A stretch of 64,000 nucleotides of DNA from Effrenium voratum. Taxonomy: Eukaryota; Sar; Dinophyceae; Suessiales; Symbiodiniaceae. The notes beneath the pieces are model-generated. The model ran no database searches and was not told the origin of the DNA. It saw nothing but the letters and a program-made list of their open reading frames with translations. The stretch spans positions 1,546,435 to 1,610,434 of the forward strand of contig CAUJNA010000446.1 in assembly GCA_963377175.1 (NCBI GenBank), written 5' to 3'. A program made the position numbers and the translations under genes. Positions 12,801 to 24,918 of this stretch are shown here, in pieces (within the stretch, counting starts at the first letter, position 1; every line of letters starts with the position of its first letter).

Positions 12801-15800
12801 TGCATAGCCCGCCTTGCGCGGAAGTTCAACCAACTAGAAGCAGGTCATAACAAAGGTTGTGGCTGGGGATACTCGGGGTTAGCCAATATGAGTCACAATC
12901 AACACCTGGTATTGAAATAGCCTACCCCAAAATCCACGTAATATTTTAAAAAGCTGTCGCACCAAGTCGGGCTGGGACTGCCCCTAACCTTCATCTACCC
13001 GAATCGGTTCCTGATTGTGGCTATGATTGTAGCCTCACAACACAAATAATTGGGGTGACTGGGACCCGTTGGTCCCCCTTGTACGGACATAACCTGCTCT
13101 TGCTTCCATTTGCTTAAGCCCCCTGCAAAAAAACAAGCAAACATCGATTTGCAGTGATGAAACTCCCCTTAAAACACGAGAAACAACACACACACACACA
13201 CACACATTCTTCAGCAAATGGCAGCTTCAGTTGCTCGAACACCCAAAGCTCGTTGTTTCCAGGCCCATGAAGGGCTTCATGAAGCTCAGCGCCTCAGCGC
13301 CTCAGCGCCTCAGCGCCTCAGCGCCTCAGCGCCCGGCATCCGAGGGCGAGTGCAGGTCGATGAGGCGCTTGTGGATGCGCATCTCCCAGCGATCGAAAGT
13401 GTTGGTGCCTGGCGACGCTCTAAACATGTTGCCCGGAGCAACATAGCCCAAAAACGCCATGGGCCACTGCTGATTATGCTGCCGATTGTATTGAAATTTT
13501 AGGATGGATTGGTGACTCTGCAGATATCAACTTTAGACAAGCTGGTGGTTAATGATTTACAAGGACCTGATATTATGGGAAAGGGACTGGACAAGACAAA
13601 TCACAATCAGCCTGGCAACACTTTCAAACCTGGTTTGGACCTTTTTCCTTTTAGAGGGATCCCCTGTCAGGTTCCGTGTTAATTGGTGGGAGGGTAATTG
13701 GTTTCTTGGATTTGTGGTTTGGGGATTCGAACCCTGGTTCTTGTAGACGGTAAATGGGAAACCACTCCTTCACCACCAAACCACCAGACAAGGGCAAGCT
13801 GATTGTTGGCTCCGGCAGATTGAGCAGGAATCCCAAACAACAGTGCATGGCTAGCGATTCGGGTATTCTTCTCCAATCAATTGGGTATCGATCCCCTATA
13901 TAGCGCTGTGCGTTATTTTGGTGACCTATATTTTCCCCCCACAGCTGACTGAAAGCGTTGGCCTCTCTGCCCCAAGAATCAGCTCTGCGGTTCCTAGCAG
14001 CTTTCAAAGGGTTGGGCGGTGGGGATAGCACCTGGGCTTAGTTTTGTTTGTTTGTACACTTTTCAGATCGGATGAAAAAGCAACCAAAAGAAATACCACT
14101 GTGTTTGCGCCTCTTTTTTGAGACATAAATACCCATCTCCCAATCTTACTCACATCTCCAAATAACATCTCCAAATTAAAAAAAAAGACGCTCAAGGCGT
14201 TTCGCATCTTCCCGAACAATAAGCGTCAAAAGAAGGCGGCCTCTGCACAACTCAACGACAAAACGGCCAAAACAGCCTTCGCTCTTCCTGAAAAAGCGGC
14301 CAGCAGTTCTTCCTGAAAAAGCGCGTCGGAAAGTGCGTCCAACAAAGGCGAACACCTGCAAACCCTTTGGAGCCCGCCTTCTCCGCAAGGGCTCTTGCGC
14401 ACCATGAGGCGGAGGATCTTGGTGGGGAGACCTCGAAAAACTTCAGGTTTTGAACCAGAATCTTTCACACAACCCCTATGCAACTGGCCTGTGCAGGGTA
14501 TTTACTGTATGTGAAAGTAAATGACACAAGTCCATTTTGGTTGTTAAGGGGATGATAAAAAGCAGGTTAATGTACTGTTGCCTTGTTGGGTGGACTGCCG
14601 CAGCGGTTGATTTACAGTATATTGGGGTGTCCCCCAAAAATATGGGGCCTTTTAAAGGGGTTTTAGTGAAAGGGGGGGGGGGGTTTAAAGGGGCTTAAAT
14701 CAGGTTCCGTGTTTGTGGGAAGGTCAAACCATCTTTGAGAGGTTCCAGTTTTAGGACACACCCAGATGACCTCCTAACACTTCTGAACCGACAGTTCTTC
14801 CCTGAGAGAACATGCCCAGAAAGCGGCAAATATGCTTTTGTATCGGTTTCTGATAATAACGATGGGAGAAAATAATGGAGATCAAACTTTAGAAATATGC
14901 AGATAACATTGGGTGCAACGGTCATGGAACAACGCAGGATCCATCATGGCTTTGGGGTCCACCATTTCCAGGGATCAATCCGTGTCATGGCACAGGTGGC
15001 TTTTGGAGCCAGAACCCCCAAGAACCCCAGGATTTGAAAGGAGGCTTTCTCTCCGGCAGGCGTCCCGAGGCGGCCGCGGGTAGGTCCAGCAACTTTCAGA
15101 TCCTCGCGCTAGGCCGTTGCAAGCAGAGATCCCTTCCGGGGAAGTTCTAAACTTTTCCGAATCAATTGTCTCCTTTGAACCGAGAGCCAGCCGTTTTGGA
15201 AAGGACAGGGGGTAGCTGAGGGATTGCGGGCACACACCGAGGCGTAGGGTGCGCAGGGGTCCTTACACGCCGCAGGTGAGCTTGTAGCCAAGCCCCTGTA
15301 GAAGCATCCCCCTTTGATTTCTTTGGCAACTCAAGGTCAAGTTGTACGTGCTATCTGATGTAAGGGACTAAATTATTGCAAAAGGGTTGTGGGGGACTTT
15401 GAAGCCATATCTAGTCCCGACAGGAAAGAAATGCAACTGCAACACTATTCAGCCCCTTTGGCAGGCTGAACTTCGGAACTTCAATGGGAAACCCGTCAAA
15501 ACTGGCTGGACGTAAAGATACCCATGTAATTTATTATAGGTCCTCCAGCAGAGAGGTTAGAACAAGGGTACTTTGTTTCTGTAGTCTATTTTAGCAGGGG
15601 AACCCTCCCCCAAAACAGAATCGGTAAAAGGGCACTACTGGGGGACCTAGTATTGGTTCCACGCCATACCCATAGCACAGCATTTGGGTTTGACTTTTTC
15701 AAACCAGCCCTCCAGCGGAACCCTCAGCCGCTTCGCCTTGGCTTTGGCGCCGGTCACCAGGTCTGAGCAAACCTTCTCCAGCGCCCGCACCTTTCGAAGG

Positions 15801-18777
15801 ACACTTCCGATCGAGTGGATTGGCCGAAAGATGCTCGCAAACTTAGGTTATCTACTACAACGGTCTTCCCACAAACGGCTTTGAAACATGACTAGAGTTG
15901 GGACCAGTTATAGAATGCACATTTCATTGTGTGCTTCACTTTGAGTCACTGGTAAAATGTAAAATGTATTCTAAGTCTACCTCAGGCAAGTCCAACTCAG
16001 GAAGTGAATGGTTCAGCTTGAAACCCTTGGCAATGGACCCGTCCGGGACACCCATAAGCTTTTCTCTGCTGGAGCCCCTTTTGTTGTGGGTAGGGGGGGA
16101 GGGCGGTTGGATGTCCAGTGGTGCCATCTTCAGTGTCAGAAAAGTCTCGAGACTGTTGGATTGATCGGCGAAACACGCAAACAAAACCCAATGCTTCCAG
16201 TTCAATACCATAAGAACCAAAAGGTAAGAAGCCCGATGGGGTACCTGTGGCGTACCGGAAGCCCTGCGAAGGGGCAAAAGGGTGTGCCCTGGGTGCCCTT
16301 ATGGCAAAATGGATGGCCCTGGTTAGTGGAATGCATGCAACCAATCTGAACCAGCGCCATCTATTTCTTAAATTCTTAATTACCAAACTAACCTTAACCG
16401 CCGGGGTGTGGATGTCATCAAGGACCTAGTGGGTTTGTCTGAAATTGGGGACCCCCAAAGAAGGGTGGTTCCACCCAAGTAAAAGCTCCTACTTGTTAGT
16501 TGACCGTGCGAACCAAACGGTCCAACGATGGACCTGGATGGAGACCCACAAAGCGCCCTATGTCTTTTCAGTCTCTTTCTCCATGGGTCCCCCAGGGCTC
16601 AATAGAGGGCCATGCCATGCGTGGTCACTCATAGAGTTTATAAAATAACGGTTCCCTCATGCGGGCCAGGCTGTTTGGCCAAGGTTCTGAAAAAGGTGGC
16701 TGGGGGGATTAGTGAACAAAACACAAGCGAACATGTGCAAATTCACCCAAACCAATTCCTTGCAGTTTGCGAGAGTTTTCCATGGAATATCAAGCCAGAA
16801 CCCCTAAATCCACCTTCATCCCCACCATGAAGGGACAACAGGCACCACGGCTACCAAATCTCAAGGGTAGAAAATTGGCAAATGGCATTGTTTGGTTTGC
16901 CATTTCAAAAGCCCACTGTTCTACTAACTGTTGCAGGAACTCAGAAATTGGTCTGAAGGTGGACTTGGCATGGATTGGGCAATGGGATTTGGCGGGATTG
17001 TGGGCGCCTCAAAGCCTGACTGAAGTCCAAAAACCTTGGGAGCGACTTGTTTTGTCCGGCACAACCCCTTTGCAGTCTGAAGTTAACAAGTGGTGGGTTG
17101 CTTGGATGCGCGAAGCTTATGTACCACTTTTGCAGCACTGGGTTTCCCAAGGGAGAGACGCCCCAAAAACATCAGCAAGTGCAGCGCCCACTGATTTGCA
17201 CGCGGCCAATAGAGATTGCGCTATGTGAAGTGAGACCTCTTTGGCTTCTGCCGAGCAGCGTCGCGGCTGCTCAAGGTGATGCGGATGCGGTGGAGCCCTC
17301 AGTCCGATGGATCAGACGTGTGCGTCAAGCCTTGGAGTCTCCTTTCCGACTTGTCAACAATGGCTTGCCGAACACCCAGGTCATGCGTTGTTGGTGTCTG
17401 CAGACAAGAACAATGGTTGTTTTGTCGAGGAAATAGACTGGAGACGCAAAGTACAATCTGCTGCAAGGAGTTTTCAAGACAAGCAATCCGTCGGAGGCTC
17501 GACGGTGGTGGATGCCCTAAATACACAAGAAGGGAACACAGAAAGCCCTGCAAGCTTTGTTGTTGCATGCGTTTAATTAAAATGTTTGCAATGTATAGGG
17601 AGCCACTTGCATCACACAAAAAGGCGATTATGTTTTCTTGTTTTCCGCATCCGAACGCCGATCTCCGACCAAACATAGTTTCAATTGAGAATCAAGTACG
17701 CCCAAGAACAATGACTTCCGGTTTAACTTGTATTTTCCTCAATAAGAATAAACCCCGCATACACACACACACATCGCGCCTGCAGGAACACACTTCAAAC
17801 GCTTACCCCACTGCAGGCGTCCTTGGGCCATGTATGAACCGCTAAGGCAGCATGTGTCCTATTTGGTTTATCCCAACACTGGACTTCTCCTTTTGGTTTT
17901 CCTTTGAACCAACCAGAGGGTATCCCCGTGACAACACAGGCCCATCTACATCCAAGGGTCCATGGCCTGTCTGATCAAACCAATTTTGTTCTCTCAGGTG
18001 TTGCTCGCCACTGCGAGATTAATACGAATACCATTTGGATCCCTCCTAGCACCGGAAGCAACCATGGCACCCTCATGTTCCCTAACATTTCCCCGGATTT
18101 CAGTTCCTTCCGGGTGGTTGTGGCCCAATTGCCTGACTGCATCGCTTGAGTCCGAGCTGCGCTGCTCCTCCGACTCCAAGGACTTCACGGGTTTGGTCCT
18201 CAGAAGCGTCGAACCAACGCGCGCCCGCCATATCCAGGGACACCCCAAGCGGACGATGACCCGCTTGGCAGCCAGTTTGAGAGTCTCGGACTGGCAAAGC
18301 GTTGCGCAGCAACAGGAAATGGCGCCCGAATGATTCTTGGCTGGACCTCGGCCTAAGTCCACTGATTGATTGCTGCAAGGGACACTGAGGGAGACATGAG
18401 AAAACAAAAAAAACGCGCAAGCGCACTTGTCCAACGAGTCCCCTCCAAGGCGCACTTTAAATCAGTTCCCCGAGGTGATGTTCAAAACCGATCGGAAATG
18501 TTGGGAGCGTCTGGCAATGAAACCGTGCCTCAATCCACCTGGGGAACCTTCATGTATTACCCCCGGAGTGGGCGAAAGCCCCTGGGTTTGTTTGCTTAGC
18601 CTTGAAAACCTTCCAAACATTGCCTGGAGTCCATATGATCCGGGAATCGGGAATCAAACGACCCCTTGGGCCTTCCTTTTGGGTGACCCCACGTTTTAAA
18701 GTGTCAGAAGGAGACTCCAAGTACCTTCGCAAGACACAGCTGTGCATTTGGAAGGATACCTAGGGCCCCGGCGCCAT
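9860..18777 (-). CDS. RPS20: 40S ribosomal protein uS10 (RPS20), copy 1, ten exons
   Basis: Encodes the universal small-subunit head protein uS10. Exons in gene order: 18773-18777, 18161-18198, 17260-17297, 15737-15790, 15078-15102, 14378-14431, 13338-13408, 11938-11969, 10966-10981 and 9860-9883 (stop). Joined they give 118 residues; human RPS20 has 119. Family motifs fall in order: [24 protein letters not shown] with [43 protein letters not shown]. Eight donors are GC and one is GT (exon 9); all acceptors are AG|G. Residue 48, in V-C-S-D-L, is Ser. The start is the only M-A codon pair that fits: exon 1 supplies ATGGC, completed by the G of exon 2. Exon 1 is the least certain part. No frameshift or stop is seen, so the gene looks functional. 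Confidence 0.93.
10766..10875. mobile_element. hAT-like MITE, copy 2
   Basis: A 110-bp element, CAGGGCTGTGG to CCCACAACCCTG, has a perfect 8-bp direct repeat ATTCTGTT (10758-10765 and 10876-10883). Its body is nearly identical to 6956-7083 but it lacks ~16 bp near the left end. It sits in the last intron of uS10 copy 1. The close similarity and intact duplications suggest recent insertion. Confidence 0.92.
11754..11865 (+). mobile_element. CTAGGTCC-family element
   Basis: It runs from CTAGCTCCTCCAGTAG to GGGCACCTAG with the GGTTAGAATAAGGGTACC core. It lies in intron 8 of uS10 copy 1, 72 bp beyond the donor side of the 32-nt exon 8. The right inverted terminus is shortened. Confidence 0.85.
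12891..13022. mobile_element. TIR element ending AGTCACAATCA
   Basis: Left end AGTCACAATCAACACCTGG and right end GATTGTGGCT are imperfect inverted repeats, and a possible ATG duplication flanks them. Related elements are at 27275-27387 and 54780-54915. It lies in intron 7 of uS10 copy 1. Confidence 0.65.
13186..13206. repeat. (CA)n microsatellite
   Basis: About ten uninterrupted CA units in intron 7 of uS10 copy 1. Confidence 0.95.
13285..13332. repeat. 8-bp tandem repeat abutting a splice donor
   Basis: Six perfect copies of CTCAGCGC (GCGCTGAG on the gene strand) begin five bases past the last base of exon 7 of uS10 copy 1 (exon end 13338). Each unit reproduces an AG|GC string, that is, both an AG|G acceptor and a GC donor. 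Copies 2 and 3 lack it. Confidence 0.95.
15536..15650 (+). mobile_element. CTAGGTCC-family element
   Basis: ATAGGTCCTCCAGCAG to CTACTGGGGGACCTAG, with all core motifs. It lies in intron 4 of uS10 copy 1, 86 bp from exon 4 (15737-15790). Confidence 0.9.
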
Positions 18778-19671
18778 GGCTGGTTCTCTGACTGCCGCTT
18801 GAGCCAGTCAGCAACATCCAATTCTCTCATATGCGAGGTGACTATTAGTGACGACTTGTGGCCTAGGGTCCACTAAGGACCATCAAGGGCCACAACCGTC
18901 CCATGGCTCCGTCCAACTTGTGGCCTGGAATATCAATGTTTGAAGCGGGATCTCCCTGTTCACTCTTGAGGCGGTCTCCATATACTCCCCTGTTCGGAGC
19001 TTGTTCAACAAAATACGTAAGAACCACCATCCCGTTCAAGAATAGGCAAAGGAGCCCGTTCCCTTCTTTTTCGTGGGGATTTGGGTTGGGCCGGTGGTTC
19101 CCGCTGGCCAAGCATCCTGATAGTTATCAAAATGCCCCATGAAGGAACTCATGACCGTCCTTACCCAGGCCACCCCTTTAATAACAAAGCGTTCTGATAC
19201 CGTGTTTTGACAAGGGCACACATATCCGGCGGCTGTAAACTGATGTCATTTCCGACGCTAGAGGCGAGACCAGCCCAAGGCCTGAAAACTTTTGATGCTT
19301 GGTCTCAAGCTTGACACTTCTCCCTACCAAAACGGTGAGCTCCTGGCTAAACAACATGGCGGAAACCCAAATGTCCGGGGTCCCAGCGGAGTCGAGGCCC
19401 CAGAAAGGTTTGAACATCGAAAGCATTTGTCTTGCTGGTTGCAGCAGGGATGGAGGGAATGACCGCTATAAACAATCCCCTATCGTTTCCTTTACGGGAA
19501 ACCCTAAGTTCATTCCCAAAACCCTGGGTCATTCTCTAGTGAGCACCAGCAAGTTGTCCGAAGCGTTTGTTTAACTTTATTTTCAAAGCTGTTTAGACGA
19601 GAGGCAGCCCATACATGTCCGTGTCTTTTTCGCCTTCCTGCCACAGGCACGTCGGAGACAAAACGAACCTC

Positions 19672-22600
19672 TCAGAGATCAGCGATGGTGACTTCCTTAG
19701 TCAGCCATTGGAATGCACGTTTTTGCCGATTCGAGTTGACATATCCCACAAAAGGGGTTGACCAAAGACACTGATATTGGTGTCTTTTTGAGGGTACCCC
19801 TTTTTTTGTGGCTGTAAAGGGAAACCACAGGAGAACCCACCTTTGTTTCTTTTTTTTTTGGGCGGGGGGGGTGCCTAAAAACAAGACACACCCATATAAG
19901 GGAATGCCATCCTAATCAACGCGCACCCAATCCCCCTCCCCCCTTTCAGGGGCCTTTGCCCTTTGATTCTTTGGAGTAACAAATCCCCACCTGGGCCGCT
20001 TGAATTGCTGCACTGTACTTCGACTGGTCAACCCAAGCATGGCAGTGTCGATTGGTGAATTAGATTGGCGGCTTCAACTGGTCATCGGTCAGGGTGACCG
20101 GGTGACCTATTATAATTCGACCTGAAATAGGGGACCCCGCAAGAACGGAACTTCAAGTTATCATTTCAGACCACAACTTTTGCGAGGTCACGACTTCGTT
20201 TGGCCAGGTTGGATGTTGACCTCTGGTTCACCGTCGTACCTCCAACTCAAGCCACCAAGGGCAAGGTCATACCACTGGGATTGCAAAGCTGAGCATGGGA
20301 TTCAATGCGCAAAACCCATGGACTTTCGCTTGCTACCGGGATGGCTGCAAAGACCGTGCATGATCATATCAACCGATGATTTGCAGTCGCATGTTCCAAC
20401 TGCGCGATCCTTATCTCTGTGTGTCATGGCAACTAGTGCTCCCAGTGAAGCATTGGCCGACTGCCCCAGTAAAGAGAAGGACTCATGTTTGCGGAAAATA
20501 ACCCTGCCTGTGACACCAACGTGGCTGATTCCCATGACAACTTGGTAACGTGAAAGGGGATTCCCTCGGTATAACAGAAACTGTCCCTAAAGCATATTTG
20601 TCACCAGCATGAAAGGATTTGCTGTTTGCTGCATGCATTGGAAGGCGGGCTGGGGTTTCCACTACGCATGGTGGAAATCATCACATGCCAGCCTAAACAG
20701 GTTCGTCTCCAGACCCAAACGCATGCAAAGAACTGAATGGGCAGATATCTGCAACAATTTATGGTTGGGACTGTCCCTGACACACCATCACTTGCACGGT
20801 TTTGATTGCTGAAATGAGATATGGAGCCTCCATATGTTGGGCAAATGTCCCTTTGGTCTCCCTGTAGGACCCCAAAACGCATATTCTGAGAAAGGGTTGC
20901 TGTAAGTACATTGCCTTCAAGAGGGTATCAACAAGTGGTCCGCCCAGCGACCAGCACTGTTACTGTGATACCATGAAAGGATTCCCATCCCATGACTTCC
21001 TCATCCCTTTGAAGGGGATTCTCCAAGGGGTATTACAAACAATCCTAAACCATTTACTGTTGGCTCCGCATCGACTGCCGCGTTTGGTTCCTCAACCAAA
21101 ACATGGCTATGTCGATTCCATAGCCTGAGCTGAACCCACTGGGGTACGCCGAAAAACGTGCTCAGAGTCCGAGCCAAAATCTGTCTGCCCAGCGGAGGCG
21201 ACCGAGAAGGTAAAAGATGTGCAGGGATCCTTACATTATACACCTGAACATTGCCTTGTCAATGGTGGTGTCCCCTTATTTTGGTGGAAAAAGCCATGTT
21301 TCAAATGGGCAAAATGTATCTTTTAAGGAGCCCTGATGTGGAACTAGTTCAAAAGAAATCCCACGACATGTCTCCCTTCTTCCATTCCTCTGTCTCGCAC
21401 TGACTCACTCATTGCCTTGGGCCCCCAACGACTTCCACACCGGGCCTCGGCCAATTTTTAAAACGTCCGGGGCCTGCCTCTCAACATTGGCGATGGGAAA
21501 GGTTTCTCCTTTGTGGGGTGTAAAGCGAAATCAAAAACAGTTCAAAGGGAAATCACCCATGTGGGGCCCCTTATTTTGAGACATACAGTCTGGGTTTCGG
21601 CCTAGAGACATACGCCCATGTCTGCTTGTTGGGGCTCCATGAAAGTTCTAGTCGCACATCCATCGCGCTGGCCGAATCTAAGGCGCCAAACCTTGTCTAG
21701 TGCCATCTGTTTAAGCCAAAAGCACACCAGGGCCAATCAACACGAAACAAAAAGCACCAAGACTGCGAGGTTCTCGATTTCAGGCGAAAAACGAACAAGA
21801 AGGTTGGCGTTGGCATCTAACGTTGGCCACCGACTCAATTAAGGTATAGTAATAAGGGATATGATTTGGGCTTACCTAGTCTGGTCTCGTTGACTGCTTG
21901 GGGTTTCTGCAGCTTCCTCTAAACAAGGACACCAACGCAAGGTTTGTACGGTTCACGATTTGTGTTGGACGTCTTCTGAACACAACAGGATGAACCCTCA
22001 AATGATATGTTCGACGTTGCCTTGAAGATTGCATGAGCGTCCGAATCACCGCGAGAGGCCGACTGGCTAATAGAACATAACTGGGTGCTGAATATGGGGT
22101 CACGAAAACTTCACAGTATCCATGCCAGGGATAATTAAACATGTTAACTGTTGGGCAATTTAGCACAAAGAACTAGCCACAAGGGCAGTGATTGATGCAA
22201 ATATTGATGGTCTTGCGTGCTACATCGTAAGACTAGTGTGAACCGGCTCAAACATAGTTGCCTCTGTCTACACTAGGTTGATCCTCATCCCATATTTCGA
22301 CCCTGGACGGATCAAACTATGACTGTTTCCGCCCCAGAGTGAAGGATTCACAAAATGGGCATCAGTTCCCATCCTGGCACCCATCCACCTGGCACTGTCC
22401 GGTGACCCCTGGGGAAATTTAGGGAGCCTCCCGTATCCCTCGTGCAGGACCACAGGGGCCTTTCCTTTTGTGGGTAGCCATTTCGGGAATGGGTGACAAG
22501 GAAACCAAAAGGGAACGCTGATATTGAGGTCTCCTATTCCAAGGCACACTCACAGGCAAATCAAACAATTTGCCCGAAACTCATTTCGGTGTGTCCTTCT

Positions 22601-24874
22601 TTAGGGGACCCCCCCCAAAATGTTGGTTTTCCTCTTGCCTTCCCTTTGCCACAAAGCAAATGGAGACCAACTAAAAAAAAAACACCCATATCCTGAGGTG
22701 TGGACTCGATGGAGATGGAGGTGATCTGCTTGACAACCTGAGTCGACTTTTGCATGTGAACGGTCAACACTCGGCTACAAATTTGGCGTGATTTCCCGAA
22801 AAGGGAAAACGGGGGAGTCCCCCACAAGGAGATCCCATTGATATCGATCCCGAAAAGGGGTGCTCCGGTGGCTTTGGGGTCCCTGATTGTCCCCTGCTTT
22901 TTCCAAGGGATTTCCTTCCAGTACAAGGGGTCACTAATTGCGGTTTTTTGGGGTCCGTGTTAATCTGCAGAGTAGAGCGTCTTCCATGTCTGGTGTCCTA
23001 GTGGTAATTTGGCATGTGTACCCAATGTCGTTCCTTTAAATACAACATGACACTAAATGGTCCCCGCTGCTCATTGCACGTCAATTGAGGGGATCCATCT
23101 TGAACATGCCTGCGACCTACACCTTACCTCACTTGGCCCAAAGGTACACTCCTAAAAGTGAACATGGGGCCGAATACACCCTCATGGCCACAGGGATCTC
23201 TTGGAGGAGACTTGTTTGCAGGAGACAGAAACAGGAAAAGGTGAAGAAGGGGTCCACTGAAAGCATGGACCAAACTAAACCCACCTGCCAACAGGGCCTG
23301 GAAATCAAAGGCGCTACTTCCGAAACATAGACAACCTTTTGGAAAAAAAGGATGGCCCTGGTAAATGGAATGAAACCAATCTAAACCAGTGGAACCCATC
23401 TATTTCTATCCAAACCAACCTAAAAAGGACACCTTTACTCGGGATCTTGACGACAAAGACCAAGGTTGCACATCCTGAAGGTCAGATCCGGTTGCTTTGC
23501 TGTGAGAAGTGAGGCACATCCAGTGCTTCCAGTCAGCACTCTAGGCAAACAGTGAACCCCATCATGTCATAAGCAATGTCATCCGTTTCTGGCTCGTGTT
23601 CAATAGGGAATGCTAAAGGCTTAGGGAAGGGTTGGTAGGGGTACTTCCCTCATTCTCTACTATCTACTGAGAACCAGCAAGGCTTTGGAAAACCCACTGG
23701 TACCCTAAACAATGTGTTCGTTTTGGAGGCGCAAAATACGTGCGATCAACCAATGGAAACGAAGGTACGCTTCTTTCCTCCTAGGCTTGTGGGAACCTGC
23801 AGGTTCCCCACTTCCGGTATTCCAGGCAGCAGGTACCCCCCTTTCAGGCTGTTTGAGTTTTAACTGGCCCTTTGGTGGACATCATTTTAGGTTAAAATTT
23901 GTGTCCACCAACCACTTTTGACGGAATTCCAACTCTTCAAATTCATACCCAAGGAAAGAACAAAAACCTCGGGCAGGCGAATCGTCTCGTGGAAAGAAGG
24001 ATTCCACCTGGGTTGCTCCGACCGTTGTAAAGAGAAACTTTCCAGACCCTCCTGAGCTACCCCTTTTTGTGTGGGTCAAAGGCAGAAAGTTGAGTTCTTT
24101 GGGGGTTCAGGCTGGCTGCCTTTTAGGAACGTCCCTTGTGTTGGATATATGGCAGGCCGCAAGGGCCCAATTGAGGACTCTGCAGCACTTACCTCAAGGT
24201 GTGTGTGTGTGGGTGTACCAAAACATTCTGTGTTTGTTGCCGGTGTATTGGTTCTAGGTTCTGAAATACACAACCTGGTATTGGAAAGGTCCAAAGCCTG
24301 TTTTGAAGGCTATATATGGGCCGGAAAAAAAAGCTTCCAAAACAGACCCTCCCTTTTTTTGTGGGTGTTTGATTTGCGAGGTAGAGAAATCTAGTTTGAC
24401 CCATGAAGGGGTTGAGACGTGTAGCCTTGAGCACATGTTTTGCCTACCCATTCCACGAACATGACAAAAGGCACACGATAATCTAGGAGAAATCGGTGTC
24501 TAGTTTTGAGGAAACCCTGAAGGTTGCTTAATTTAAATCACAACCAGGAGAAGGAAACCAACGGTTTCTGAGGGGGACCCAACGAAATGAGCATTTCTCT
24601 TCAGGCGGGGTCGGACGAAACCAATGCTTCGGGGAGTACTCACACTCGCTGCAGCAAGCAATACTTTCACGGCGAGATCCGTAGCCGGGCTCAATCAGAA
24701 GTTCAGTCTGCGGGCAGACTGTGGCAGACTGAACTTCTGAGGCTGAGGATCTAGCCGTAAAAGTATTGCTGCTGCAGCGAGCTCCAACCGAAGCATGATG
24801 AGCAAAGATAGACCCCTGCAGGGCAATCTCCCGATATCGCTGCGGCATGCAGATACTGTTGAACTGCCTGTTGC

Positions 24875-24918
<44 letters not shown>

